NCBI GenBank assembly: GCA_017998195.1
Contig: JAGODN010000066.1
Coordinates: forward strand, 1 to 9,552
Source: Desulfobulbus sp.
GTDB lineage: Bacteria; Desulfobacterota; Desulfobulbia; Desulfobulbales; Desulfobulbaceae
Direction of reading: 5' to 3'
DNA length: 9,552 bases
Below, piece after piece: positions 1-6,731 of this stretch. The notes below the pieces were generated by a model that did no database searches, was not told the origin of the DNA, and was given only the letters and a program-made list of their open reading frames with translations. Positions within the stretch are counted from its first letter, which is position 1. Every line of letters starts with the position of its first letter. The translations under genes were made by a program, and so were the position numbers.

Positions 1-508
1 GCATGGTGGCCAGCACAAAGGTGCGGGTGGGCAGCCGGGTCAGGCCGGCGGCCAGGTTGATGAGGAAAAAGGGGAACACCGGCACCAGGCGGAGGAAGAG
101 GAGGTAGTTGAACCCGCGCTGCTCCAGTTCGCGGTTGATGGGTTCGAGCCTGCTGCCGAAGCGCTTCAGGACCGCCTCGCGCAGCAGGTAGCGGCTGACG
201 AGAAAGGCCAGGGTGGCGCCGATGGTGGCCGCGATGTTGGCGTAGAGGGTGCCGCGGAGGGTGCCGAACAGGGCGCCCGCGGCCAGCGACAGCACCGCCG
301 CGCCGGGCAGGCTGAGCGCGGTCTGGACGATGTACACGGCCATGAAGCCGGCCACGGTGAGCAGGGCATGCTCCCGGGCCAGGGTGACCAGAGTCTGGTG
401 GTGGGCCTTGAGGGCCTGCAGGGTGAAGAACCGGTCCAGGTCGAGCGCGAAAAAAAGGACAATGGCCAGCGCGCCGGCAACGAGAAGTGCCATTCGGCCC
501 CGGTTCAT
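1..508 (-). CDS. TVP38/TMEM64 (VTT domain) family inner-membrane protein, partial
   Basis: The first 169 codons of a membrane protein that continues past the left edge. The ATG at 508 overlaps the stop of the upstream hydroxylase gene (ATGA), and only a weak GGGCGG-like ribosome site is present, so translation is probably coupled. Visible features: an N-terminal hydrophobic segment (about residues 6-22), a second one around 49-65 (AGFMAVYIVQTALSLPGAA), a glycine-rich stretch (AAGALFGTLRGTLYANIAAT), and the family signature around residues 138-155, FLRLVPVFPFFLINLAAG, matching the F..R..P..P....N..AG pattern of VTT/SNARE-associated proteins. The family includes DedA-related proteins linked to lipid scrambling and envelope homeostasis; the substrate here is unknown. 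In other bacteria such genes adjoin, or are fused to, mercuric-reductase-like flavoproteins such as the one two genes upstream. Family call firm, function inferred. Confidence 0.88.
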   Translation of the reverse strand, partial: MNRGRMALLVAGALAIVLFFALDLDRFFTLQALKAHHQTLVTLAREHALLTVAGFMAVYIVQTALSLPGAAVLSLAAGALFGTLRGTLYANIAATIGATLAFLVSRYLLREAVLKRFGSRLEPINRELEQRGFNYLLFLRLVPVFPFFLINLAAGLTRLPTRTFVLATM

Positions 509-1323
509 GGCGTCCGCCCGGGTTTCCGGTTCACAAAGGGGATTCTGAGCAGGGACCAGAGCCCCAGCTCCGCCGGGTCGCGCCACTCGCGCAGGCCGAT
601 GGTCATGCCCAGGTGGCCGTCCCGGGGCTGGGCCCGGTAGGAGCCAAACAGCCAATCCCACCAGGGCAGGCTGAAGCCGAAGTTGCTGTTCGTCTCGCCG
701 ACGATGATGGAATGGTGCGCCCGGTGCATGTCCGGGGTGACCACCACCAGCCGCAGCCAGCGGTCCACAGCGGCCGGCAGGCGCAGGTTGGCGTGGTTGA
801 ACAGCGAGGTGCCGTTGAGCAGGATTTCGAACACGAGCACGGCCAGCGGCGGGGCGCCGATGAGGGTGACCGCGACCAGCTTGATCCCGGTGGAGAGGAG
901 GATCTCGACCGGGTGGAAGCGGGTGCCGGTGGACACATCCAGGTCGAGGTCGGTGTGGTGCATGCGGTGCAGCCGCCAGAGCAGGACCCGGCGGTGAAAG
1001 AGCCGGTGCTGGAAGTAGATGACCAGGTCGAGGGCGAGCACGCTCACCACCAGCGGCACCGTGGTGCCTGCGTCCACCAGGTTGAACAGCCCCCAGCCGC
1101 GCTCTGCGGCCAGGGCGGCCATGGCGAACGGCACCACCGGCATTGCCAACCGCACGGCCAGGGTGTCCGCGGCGACGATGAGCAGGTTGACCAGCCAGCG
1201 GCGGCCCTTGGCCACGGTGAGCGGCCGCCGCGGCCAGCGGTGTTCGAGCAGGGCGAACAGGCCGAGCAGGCCAAGGAAAGCCACCAGCCGGAGGGTTTCG
1301 GGATGCAAGGCGGGCAGGTTCAT
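505..1323 (-). CDS. Fatty acid hydroxylase / sterol desaturase superfamily membrane protein
   Basis: A 272-residue integral membrane protein with the histidine clusters of the non-heme di-iron hydroxylase superfamily: HRLFH (106-110), HRMHH (119-123), FHP (H137), NHAN (H177) and HRAHH (200-204). These clusters are known in the family to hold the di-iron centre that hydroxylates or desaturates lipid substrates using O2. Hydrophobic stretches lie near residues 11-27, 46-72, 88-104 and 142-170. The start at 1323 is preferred over an in-frame ATG at 1344, because GGAGGT sits 6 nt upstream and the longer form would overlap the preceding gene. The gene begins one base after the stop of the mercuric-reductase-like gene and its stop overlaps the next start, so it belongs to a tight operon. 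The substrate (fatty acid, sterol or hopanoid, carotenoid) cannot be read from sequence. Complete set of His motifs, so probably active. Confidence 0.9.
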   Translation of the reverse strand: MNLPALHPETLRLVAFLGLLGLFALLEHRWPRRPLTVAKGRRWLVNLLIVAADTLAVRLAMPVVPFAMAALAAERGWGLFNLVDAGTTVPLVVSVLALDLVIYFQHRLFHRRVLLWRLHRMHHTDLDLDVSTGTRFHPVEILLSTGIKLVAVTLIGAPPLAVLVFEILLNGTSLFNHANLRLPAAVDRWLRLVVVTPDMHRAHHSIIVGETNSNFGFSLPWWDWLFGSYRAQPRDGHLGMTIGLREWRDPAELGLWSLLRIPFVNRKPGRTP

Positions 1324-1324
1324 G

Positions 1325-2851
1325 TCACCACCTCCGCCAGGCAAGCCAGCCGGCGAACAGCCGGCGCAGGGTCGGGGTCAGGCGGGTGCGGCTCCAGGCG
1401 TCGGCCAGCTTGCGCACCGCCTCGGTTCGGGTCGGGTAGGGGTGGATGGTGCGGCCGATCACGCCCAGGCCGAGGCCCGCGGTCATGGCCAGGGCCAGTT
1501 CGGCGATCATCTCGCCGGCGTGGCGACCGACAATGGTGGCCCCGAGGATGGTGTCCGTACCGCGGCGCAGGTGCACCCGGGCAAAGCCCTCGCTCTCACC
1601 GTCGAGCACGCAGCGGTCCACCTCGGCGAGCGCCACGGTCAGGGTGGTGGTTTTCATGCCCCTGGCCTCGGCCTGGGCCGCGGTGAGACCCACGTGGGCG
1701 ATCTCCGGGTCGGTGAAGGTGCACCAGGGGATGACCAGCCGGGAAACCTTCTGCCGGCCCGGGAACAGGGCGTTGGCGAGCAGGATGCGGGCCTGGGCGT
1801 CGGCCGCGTGGGTGAACTTGAAGGCCGAGCAGAGGTCGCCGGCCGCAAAGACGCGCGGGTTGGTGGTTTGCAGCCGGTCGTCGACGCGGACCCCGTGGCG
1901 GTCGAAGTCGATACCGGCAACCTCCAACCCGAGCCCCTCGACGTTCGGGGCGCGACCGGCCGCGACCAGGATGGCGTCCACGCGCAGCTGGTCCGCGCCG
2001 CCCTGGCCGTCAATATCGAGTACCCGCTCGCCATTCTCGATGCGCACGGCCATGACCCGGCTGTGCAGGCGCACCTCTATCCCTTCACGGGCAAACACCG
2101 TGGCGAGCAGGTCGGCCGCCTCGCTGTCCTCGCGGGCCAGCAGCTGCGGCCCGCGCTGGACCAGGGTCACCCGGCTGCCGAAGCGGGCAAAAGCCTGGGC
2201 CATCTCGCAGCCCACCGGGCCGCCGCCGAGCACGGCCAGCCGGCGGGGCAGGTCGGTGAGGGTGAACAGGGTCTCGTTGGTCAGCGGCTCGGCTCCTGCC
2301 AGGCCGGGGATGTCCGGCAGCGCGGCCCGGGCGCCGGTGCACAGGGCCGCGCGGTGAAAGGTGAGCCGCCGGCCAGCCACCTCGATGCAGTCCGCACCGG
2401 TAAAGCGAGCCTCGCCCAGGAACACGTCCACGCCCAGCTGGTCGCGGAAGCGGCGGGCCGAGTCGTGGCGGCTGATCTCGGCCCGCAGTCGGCGCATGCG
2501 GGTCATGATTGCGGCAAAATCGGGCAGGGCGCCTTCCGGGCCCGGTCGCAGGCCGTAGGCATCGCCGCTGCGCGCCTCGTGCGCGGCCCGGGCGGCGCGG
2601 ATGAGCGCCTTGGAGGGCACGCAGCCCGTGTTCAGGCAGTCACCGCCAAGGAGATGTCGCTCGATCAGCGCCACCCGGGCGCCCAGGCCGGCCGCGCCGG
2701 CCGCACAGACCAGGCCGGCCGTGCCCGCGCCGATCACCACCAGGTTGTAGCGGTTGCGCGGCTCGGGGTTCGGCCAGTCCACGGGATGGACATTGGCCAC
2801 CAGCGCCTGGTTGTACGCATCGTCCGGCAGGACGGTGACAGGGGGGGTCAT
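1325..2851 (-). CDS. Mercuric-reductase-like FAD-dependent pyridine nucleotide-disulfide oxidoreductase
   Basis: A 508-residue class I flavoprotein disulfide reductase. An N-terminal extension (1-34, containing VANVHPVDWPNPEP) precedes the FAD-binding GAGTAGL (41-47). The redox-active pair is C72/C77 in GGDCLNTGCVPSKA, the NAD(P)-binding GGGPVGCEMA is at 209-218, the second FAD motif FAAGD at 335-339, and the dimerisation-domain His-Pro motif is HPYPT (470-474). Similar proteins are often annotated mercuric reductase, but this one lacks both the N-terminal HMA domain and the C-terminal vicinal cysteine pair that delivers Hg(II) in true MerA, so Hg(II) reduction is doubtful. The tail is rich in Trp, Arg and hydrophobics (FAGWLAWRRW), which could favour membrane association. 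The ATG overlaps the DUF1499 stop (ATGA) with only a weak GGGGA site, suggesting coupling. Electron acceptor unknown; the neighbouring VTT gene suggests a membrane-linked role. Confidence 0.9.
   Translation of the reverse strand: MTPPVTVLPDDAYNQALVANVHPVDWPNPEPRNRYNLVVIGAGTAGLVCAAGAAGLGARVALIERHLLGGDCLNTGCVPSKALIRAARAAHEARSGDAYGLRPGPEGALPDFAAIMTRMRRLRAEISRHDSARRFRDQLGVDVFLGEARFTGADCIEVAGRRLTFHRAALCTGARAALPDIPGLAGAEPLTNETLFTLTDLPRRLAVLGGGPVGCEMAQAFARFGSRVTLVQRGPQLLAREDSEAADLLATVFAREGIEVRLHSRVMAVRIENGERVLDIDGQGGADQLRVDAILVAAGRAPNVEGLGLEVAGIDFDRHGVRVDDRLQTTNPRVFAAGDLCSAFKFTHAADAQARILLANALFPGRQKVSRLVIPWCTFTDPEIAHVGLTAAQAEARGMKTTTLTVALAEVDRCVLDGESEGFARVHLRRGTDTILGATIVGRHAGEMIAELALAMTAGLGLGVIGRTIHPYPTRTEAVRKLADAWSRTRLTPTLRRLFAGWLAWRRW
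1330..1335 (-). promoter_or_regulatory. Ribosome binding site of the hydroxylase gene
   Basis: GGAGGT on the minus strand, 6 nt before the ATG at 1323. It lies inside the last codons of the upstream flavoprotein gene and decides the start against an in-frame ATG seven codons earlier. Confidence 0.75.
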
Positions 2852-3303
2852 GGCCGTTTTCCCCGGGGGGCGAACTGGCGGCGGATCTCCTCCATCCGCC
2901 TCCGGTTCTTGCCCAGGTCGCTGTACCCCAGGCGCGAGGCCGAGCGCACGTGCACGACCCGGTTGGCCCTGTCCAGCAGGAACTCGGCGTCATCGACGAA
3001 CAGGGTGGTGCGCAGCTCCAGGCGCAGGTAGCCGGGCTGTTCCTCGATCAGGGTGGCGTCGGCGCGGCCAATGAGCACCGTGCGCAGCCTGGCCCAGGCC
3101 GCGTCCGGCTCGTCGGCGAAGGTGAGCGGGGCGATGCGGTGGCGTTCGTCCGTGGCCTGGCTGGACACGCAGTTGGGCGAACGCGGGCAGGGGACGAGCA
3201 GACCGTCCTGCGCGCCCAGGTTGTCCGGTCGTTCGCCGGCGCAGCCGCACAGGCTGAGCAGGCCGAGGGTCAGGGCAATTATCCTGCCTGGACGCTGTCG
3301 CAT
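2848..3303 (-). CDS. DUF1499 family lipoprotein
   Basis: A 151-residue predicted lipoprotein. A basic N-terminus and hydrophobic stretch lead to a lipobox LCGC with the lipidated residue C21. The mature part matches DUF1499: the N-terminal signature PCPRSPNCVSSQ (38-49) and the C-terminal HVRSASRLGYSDLGKNRRR (118-136). Both signatures are intact and the length is normal for the family. The biochemical function of DUF1499 is not established. The ATG at 3303 follows GGGGAGG with a spacing of about 6 nt, and the stop overlaps the next start. It is the first gene of the downstream run and may be expressed from a promoter just upstream. Position +2 after the lipidated Cys is Ala, so an outer-membrane location is expected under the Lol rule (inference). 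Confidence 0.88.
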   Translation of the reverse strand: MRQRPGRIIALTLGLLSLCGCAGERPDNLGAQDGLLVPCPRSPNCVSSQATDERHRIAPLTFADEPDAAWARLRTVLIGRADATLIEEQPGYLRLELRTTLFVDDAEFLLDRANRVVHVRSASRLGYSDLGKNRRRMEEIRRQFAPRGKRP

Positions 3304-3357
3304 GGGGGCCTCCCCGGGCGGGTGGTGGGCGGATACGGGCTGTGGCGTGATCGGGGC

Positions 3358-3386
3358 ATCCTACCATGCCGCTGGTTCCGTGGAAA
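3358..3386 (-). promoter_or_regulatory. Possible sigma70 promoter for the DUF1499-to-TVP38 run
   Basis: On the minus strand TTTCCA (3386-3381) and TAGGAT (3363-3358) are separated by exactly 17 bp. Each box matches the consensus at four of six positions. A 5-bp inverted repeat, GGCAT-6 nt-ATGCC (3355-3370), overlaps the -10 box and could be an operator. The site sits in the 160-bp gap after the CusF gene, the longest gap in the window other than the upstream leader. Assigned by eye only. Confidence 0.4.
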
Positions 3387-3432
3387 GCGCTGTGGCAGTG
3401 TGGCTCTTCCGGGTGGGCGAATTCGCGCTGCT

Positions 3433-3452
3433 GCCCGGCGACTCCTCCGGGC
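3433..3452 (-). terminator. Hairpin downstream of the CusF gene, possible weak terminator
   Basis: A 6-bp perfect GC inverted repeat (GCCCGG / CCGGGC, 8-nt loop) begins 11 nt after the CusF stop. No T-tract follows on the minus strand, so intrinsic termination is doubtful; it may only stabilise the 3' end or depend on Rho. Confidence 0.25.
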
Positions 3453-3463
3453 CGTCGGTTGGC

Positions 3464-3802
3464 TCAGTGGATCTCGGTGAGGGTGAGCGCTCCGTTTTTT
3501 TCCTCGGCGCGGAAGAGGATCTTATCGCCCGGACGGAGGGCATCCAGCAGCCCCTTGTCCGGAACCCGGAACACCATGGTCATGGGCGGCATGTTGAGGT
3601 GGACGATGCGCTCGTGGCGGAGGGTCACCGTCCCGTTTTCCTTGTCCACTTTCCGCACCTCGCCGGCGGTCAGGTCGGCCCGGGCCTGCACGGTCGCCGG
3701 CCGATCACCGGTCGCCGCGCCGGTTTGGGCACAGACAGGGTGGGGCGCAAGCCAGCAGGCGAGCAGCAGGGCAGGAACAACGGACAGTTTCAGGTCGGGC
3801 AT
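3464..3802 (-). CDS. cusF: CusF-family periplasmic copper-binding protein
   Basis: A 112-residue exported protein with a signal peptide ending near VCAQ (residue 26). The mature part carries the CusF OB-fold signature: GEVRKVDKENGTVTL (47-61), then H63 and the NMPPMTMVF block (70-78), then GDKILF (92-97). By alignment with E. coli CusF, the copper ligands His36, Met47 and Met49 correspond to H63, M74 and M76. The position of the Cu-stacking Trp44 holds M71 instead, giving a possible fourth sulfur ligand. CusF binds Cu(I)/Ag(I) and hands it to the CusCBA pump in E. coli; no CusA or CusB is encoded nearby here. The ATG at 3802 follows AAGGAG with 8-nt spacing and lies 56 nt after the oxidase stop, so the gene is probably the last of the copper run. 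Confidence 0.92.
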   Translation of the reverse strand: MPDLKLSVVPALLLACWLAPHPVCAQTGAATGDRPATVQARADLTAGEVRKVDKENGTVTLRHERIVHLNMPPMTMVFRVPDKGLLDALRPGDKILFRAEEKNGALTLTEIH

Positions 3803-3858
3803 GGTCGGTCTCCTTGTACACAGGTCTGGTAATGATGGGACGGCGGCACCGGGTCGTT

Positions 3859-5271
3859 TCAGTGGCCCGCGTGCCCGCCCGGCTTGCGCACCCGTACCTC
3901 GACCGCGGCCGCGGGCGCCTCCCCCCGGTCCATGGCCGGCCTGCCGGCGGAACCGGAGCGGGGCGGTTCCTGCACCTTCTGTTTGTACTGGTACGCCCGG
4001 GTCCCCCGCGGTTGCCGGAACCAGCCGGGATCGGCGTAGTCGCCGGGCTGCTGGTCCCGCCGCACCTTGACCACGGTGAACATGCCGCCCATCTCCACCG
4101 AGCCGAACGGGCCGGCGCCGGTCATCATCGGGATGGTGTTGTCGGGCAGGGGCATGGCCATCTCGGTCATGTCGGCCATGCCCCGTTCGCCCATGACCAT
4201 GTAGTCGGGGATGAGCCGGGCGATCTTGCGGCTCAGGCCGCGGTGATCAACGCCGATCATGGTCGGCAGGTCGTGGCCCATGGCGTTCATGGTGTGGTGG
4301 CTCTTGTGGCAGTGGAAGGCCCAGTCGCCCTCCTCGTCGGCGACAAACTCGATCTGGCGCATCTGGCCCACGGCGATGTCCGCGGTCACCTCGGGCCAGC
4401 GCGCCGCCGGCGGCACCGGGCCGCCGTCCGTGCCGGTCACCTCGAACTCGTGGCCGTGCAGGTGGATGGGGTGGTTGGTCATGGTCAGGTTGCCGATGCG
4501 CACCCGCACCCGGTCGTGCAGGCGGACGTTCAATGCATCGATCCCCGGGAAGACCCGGCTGTTCCAGCTCCACAGGTTGAAGTCGAGCATGGTCATGATC
4601 CGCGGGGTGTAGCTGCCCGGCTCGATGTCGTAGGCGTTGAGCAGGAAGACGAAGTCCCGGTCCACCTCGGCGATCATTGGGTGGGGTTCCTTCGGGTGGG
4701 TCACCCAGGAGCCCATCATGCCCATGGCCATCTGGGTCATCTCGTCGGCGTGGGGGTGGTACATGAAGGTGCCGGGCCGGCGCGCTTCGAACTCGTAGAC
4801 AAAGGTCTGGCCCGGCTGGATCGCCGGCTGGGTGAGGCCGGAGACGCCGTCCATGCCGTTGGCCAGCCGCTGCCCGTGCCAGTGGATGCTGGTGTGCTCG
4901 GGCAGCCGGTTGGTGACAAAGATGCGCACCCGGTCGCCTGCCACCACCTCGATGGTCGGGCCCGGGCTCTGGCCGTTGTAGCCCCAGAGATGGGCTTTCA
5001 AGCCCGGCGCCAGCTCCCGCACCACCGGCTCGGCCACCAGGTGGAACTCCTTGGCGCCCCGGTGCATGCGCCACGGCAGGGTCCAGCCGTTGAGCGTGAC
5101 CACCGGGCGGTAGGGTCGGCCGGTGGGCGGGCTGAGCGGCGGCATGGTGGCGGCCTCGGTCTGCCCCACCGGTTCGGGCAGGGCGGCCAGGGCAACGCGG
5201 TTGACCAGGGCCGCGGCCACGGCGCCGCCGGCCAGACCGGCCGCTTGCAGAAAGGCTCTTCTCGTGGTCAT
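3859..5271 (-). CDS. Tat-exported multicopper oxidase (copper/laccase type)
   Basis: A 470-residue multicopper oxidase with all four copper-binding motifs: HWHG (130-133), HPH (172-174), HPIHLHGH (267-274) and HCHKSHHTMNAM (320-331). The last gives the type 1 site Cys321, H325 or H326, and axial Met331. Such enzymes couple one-electron oxidation of a substrate (often Cu(I)) to reduction of O2 to water at the trinuclear site. The N-terminus TRRAFLQ followed by a hydrophobic stretch is a Tat signal, expected for a folded, copper-loaded export. Met-rich stretches at 178-186 (EMTQMAMGM) and 358-383 (many Met, ending PMM), plus a C-terminal GGHAGH, suggest Cu(I) docking. The ATG at 5271 was chosen because of GGAGGAG 5 nt upstream; the open frame continues upstream, but that part overlaps the TolC gene. 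It lies 26 nt after the TolC stop. The substrate could also be Fe(II), Mn(II) or a phenol, but CusF next door favours copper. Confidence 0.95.
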   Translation of the reverse strand: MTTRRAFLQAAGLAGGAVAAALVNRVALAALPEPVGQTEAATMPPLSPPTGRPYRPVVTLNGWTLPWRMHRGAKEFHLVAEPVVRELAPGLKAHLWGYNGQSPGPTIEVVAGDRVRIFVTNRLPEHTSIHWHGQRLANGMDGVSGLTQPAIQPGQTFVYEFEARRPGTFMYHPHADEMTQMAMGMMGSWVTHPKEPHPMIAEVDRDFVFLLNAYDIEPGSYTPRIMTMLDFNLWSWNSRVFPGIDALNVRLHDRVRVRIGNLTMTNHPIHLHGHEFEVTGTDGGPVPPAARWPEVTADIAVGQMRQIEFVADEEGDWAFHCHKSHHTMNAMGHDLPTMIGVDHRGLSRKIARLIPDYMVMGERGMADMTEMAMPLPDNTIPMMTGAGPFGSVEMGGMFTVVKVRRDQQPGDYADPGWFRQPRGTRAYQYKQKVQEPPRSGSAGRPAMDRGEAPAAAVEVRVRKPGGHAGH

Positions 5272-5276
5272 GGTCT

Positions 5277-5283
5277 CTCCTCC
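5277..5283 (-). promoter_or_regulatory. Ribosome binding site of the multicopper oxidase
   Basis: GGAGGAG on the minus strand, 5 nt before the ATG at 5271. Together with the Tat motif directly after that ATG, it fixes the start and rejects an upstream in-frame ATG at 5568. Confidence 0.8.
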
Positions 5284-5297
5284 GCTTCCCTTGCCCG

Positions 5298-6731
5298 TCA
5301 GTGGTCGACCGGGGCTGGACTGCCCGCGCTCGCCGGCGGGACGCCCGCCGGCGCCTCCGTGGGTTTGCCGATGATGGCCGCCTGCAGGGCCCCGTCGGCC
5401 AGCCAGAAATCGCGCTGCGCCTCGATCGCCGCGATCACCGCGTGCACCTGGTCGCGGGTGTCGGCCAGCAGTTCGAACACGCCGATGAGCATGCCGTTGT
5501 AGCGCAGCAGGTTCTCCTCGGCGATCACCCGGCGCAGCGGCAGGACCTCGTCGCGGTAGTGGTGGCACACGTCCCAGGCCGTGCGGTAGGCGGCGTAGGC
5601 CTCCCGCAGGTTTGACCCGGCCGCGCGCACCGCGGCCTCCAACTGGTTGGCCGCGGCCAGGGTTCGGGCGTTCATGGCGTCGCGCTGCATCTCCCCCCAG
5701 TCGAACAGGGGCAGGCGGACACTGATTTCATAGCCCTCCCGGTTGTCCCGGGTCCCGGCCGCATCATCGAACACGGTGTCATGGCGGACGCCCAGTTCGA
5801 TATCCGTCAGGCGGGTGAGCCGGTTCAGCCCCTGTTCCCTGGCCGCGGTCTCGTAGGCGGTCCGGGCCAGCTGCAGGTCAAGCCGGGCCGCGCGGGCCGC
5901 CGCGCTCACCTCGGCCGGGTCCCTCGGGCTCGCGGGCAGGTCGGGCAGCCGCTCGGGCAGCTGCAGCTGTTGCTCCTGGGCATCCGAGAGGCCGAGCACC
6001 CGGACCAGTTCCTCCCGGGCGGCGGTCTCGGCCTGCCGGGCCGCGGCCAGGCGGGTGGCCGCATCGGCGTAAAAAGCCTGCTGGCGGGCGTACTGCAGCC
6101 GGCTGAAGTTGCCCACCTGCTGCAGGCGGCGGGCCAGTTCGGCGCTGATCTCGCCCACCTCGTACACCTGCTGCGCATACACCAACCTCTCCCGGGCGGC
6201 CACGGCCCGCACCCAGGCCCGGCGGACGCCAGTGACCGTGTCCACCGTGTCCTGGGCCAGGCGCACCTGCGACAACTCGATGCGAGCTTGAGCCGCCGGG
6301 TAGCGCAGTGGCAGGGTGAGCAGGTCGAGCAGGCCGAAGGTGAGGGCGCGCTCGAACTCGACCTCGTCCGCCAGGGTGGTGCGGGTGAACACGAACCAGG
6401 GATTGGCGATGCGGCCGGACTGGGCCGCGCCGGCCGCCTCGGCCCAGTTGCGGGCGAGCATGGCCTGGATGGCCGGGCTGTTGACCAGGGCGAGATGGAC
6501 CGCGTCCTGTTGATTCAAGGGGCGGGCGAGCAGGGTCGCGGCTGTTTTCGTCATGGCCGCGCGCTGTTCGTCGGTCTGGGCCAGGGCGAGGTTGCCGTCG
6601 GTGAACCCGGCCGTGGTCCGGTTGGTCCGCGCCAGCGACTCCTCGAAGTCCACCCGGGCGCAGCCGGCAAGGGCGAACAGCACAAGCGCCGCCGACAGCA
6701 GGATCGGCAGCAAGGGCCGTTCCCTGTTCAT
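5298..6731 (-). CDS. TolC-family outer membrane efflux lipoprotein
   Basis: A 477-residue outer membrane efflux protein. The signal sequence ends in the lipobox LAGC, giving lipidated C24, as in CusC/OprM-type members. The mature part shows the long Ala/Arg/Gln/Glu-rich helices of the TolC fold, with PLNQQDAVHLALVNSPAIQA (71-90) opening the first repeat and VRLPLFDWGEMQRDA opening the second. Family members form trimeric channels that work with an inner-membrane pump and a periplasmic adaptor. No pump or adaptor gene lies in this run; the flanking genes encode an oxidase and a small secreted protein. The ATG overlaps the upstream stop (ATGA) and no clear ribosome site is seen, so its synthesis is probably coupled to that small protein. 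The tail (about 460-477) is Pro/Ala-rich. Family call firm, cargo (copper) inferred from context. Confidence 0.92.
   Translation of the reverse strand: MNRERPLLPILLSAALVLFALAGCARVDFEESLARTNRTTAGFTDGNLALAQTDEQRAAMTKTAATLLARPLNQQDAVHLALVNSPAIQAMLARNWAEAAGAAQSGRIANPWFVFTRTTLADEVEFERALTFGLLDLLTLPLRYPAAQARIELSQVRLAQDTVDTVTGVRRAWVRAVAARERLVYAQQVYEVGEISAELARRLQQVGNFSRLQYARQQAFYADAATRLAAARQAETAAREELVRVLGLSDAQEQQLQLPERLPDLPASPRDPAEVSAAARAARLDLQLARTAYETAAREQGLNRLTRLTDIELGVRHDTVFDDAAGTRDNREGYEISVRLPLFDWGEMQRDAMNARTLAAANQLEAAVRAAGSNLREAYAAYRTAWDVCHHYRDEVLPLRRVIAEENLLRYNGMLIGVFELLADTRDQVHAVIAAIEAQRDFWLADGALQAAIIGKPTEAPAGVPPASAGSPAPVDH

Noticed and set aside
487..1686. Plus-strand open frame of 399 codons opposite the hydroxylase
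   Set aside because: Antisense to the conserved His clusters of the hydroxylase; Gln/Gly/Arg-rich composition with no domain.
1325..2851. Calling the flavoprotein a genuine mercuric reductase (merA) of a mercury resistance operon
   Set aside because: No HMA domain, no C-terminal vicinal Cys pair, and no merR, merT or merP gene nearby.
1019..3031. Plus-strand open frame of 670 codons opposite the flavoprotein
   Set aside because: Antisense to the clear FAD and NAD(P) motifs; also crosses three real gene boundaries. A high-GC shadow.
3814..5502. Long plus-strand open frame (562 codons) opposite the multicopper oxidase
   Set aside because: It is antisense to a gene with all four copper motifs, is low complexity (His/Val/Gly/Ala-rich), and shows no recognisable domain. 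High-GC genes commonly leave an open antisense frame.
5272..5568. N-terminal extension of the multicopper oxidase frame
   Set aside because: It overlaps the end of the TolC gene, encodes low-complexity sequence, and would bury the Tat signal that starts at 5271 behind a good ribosome site.
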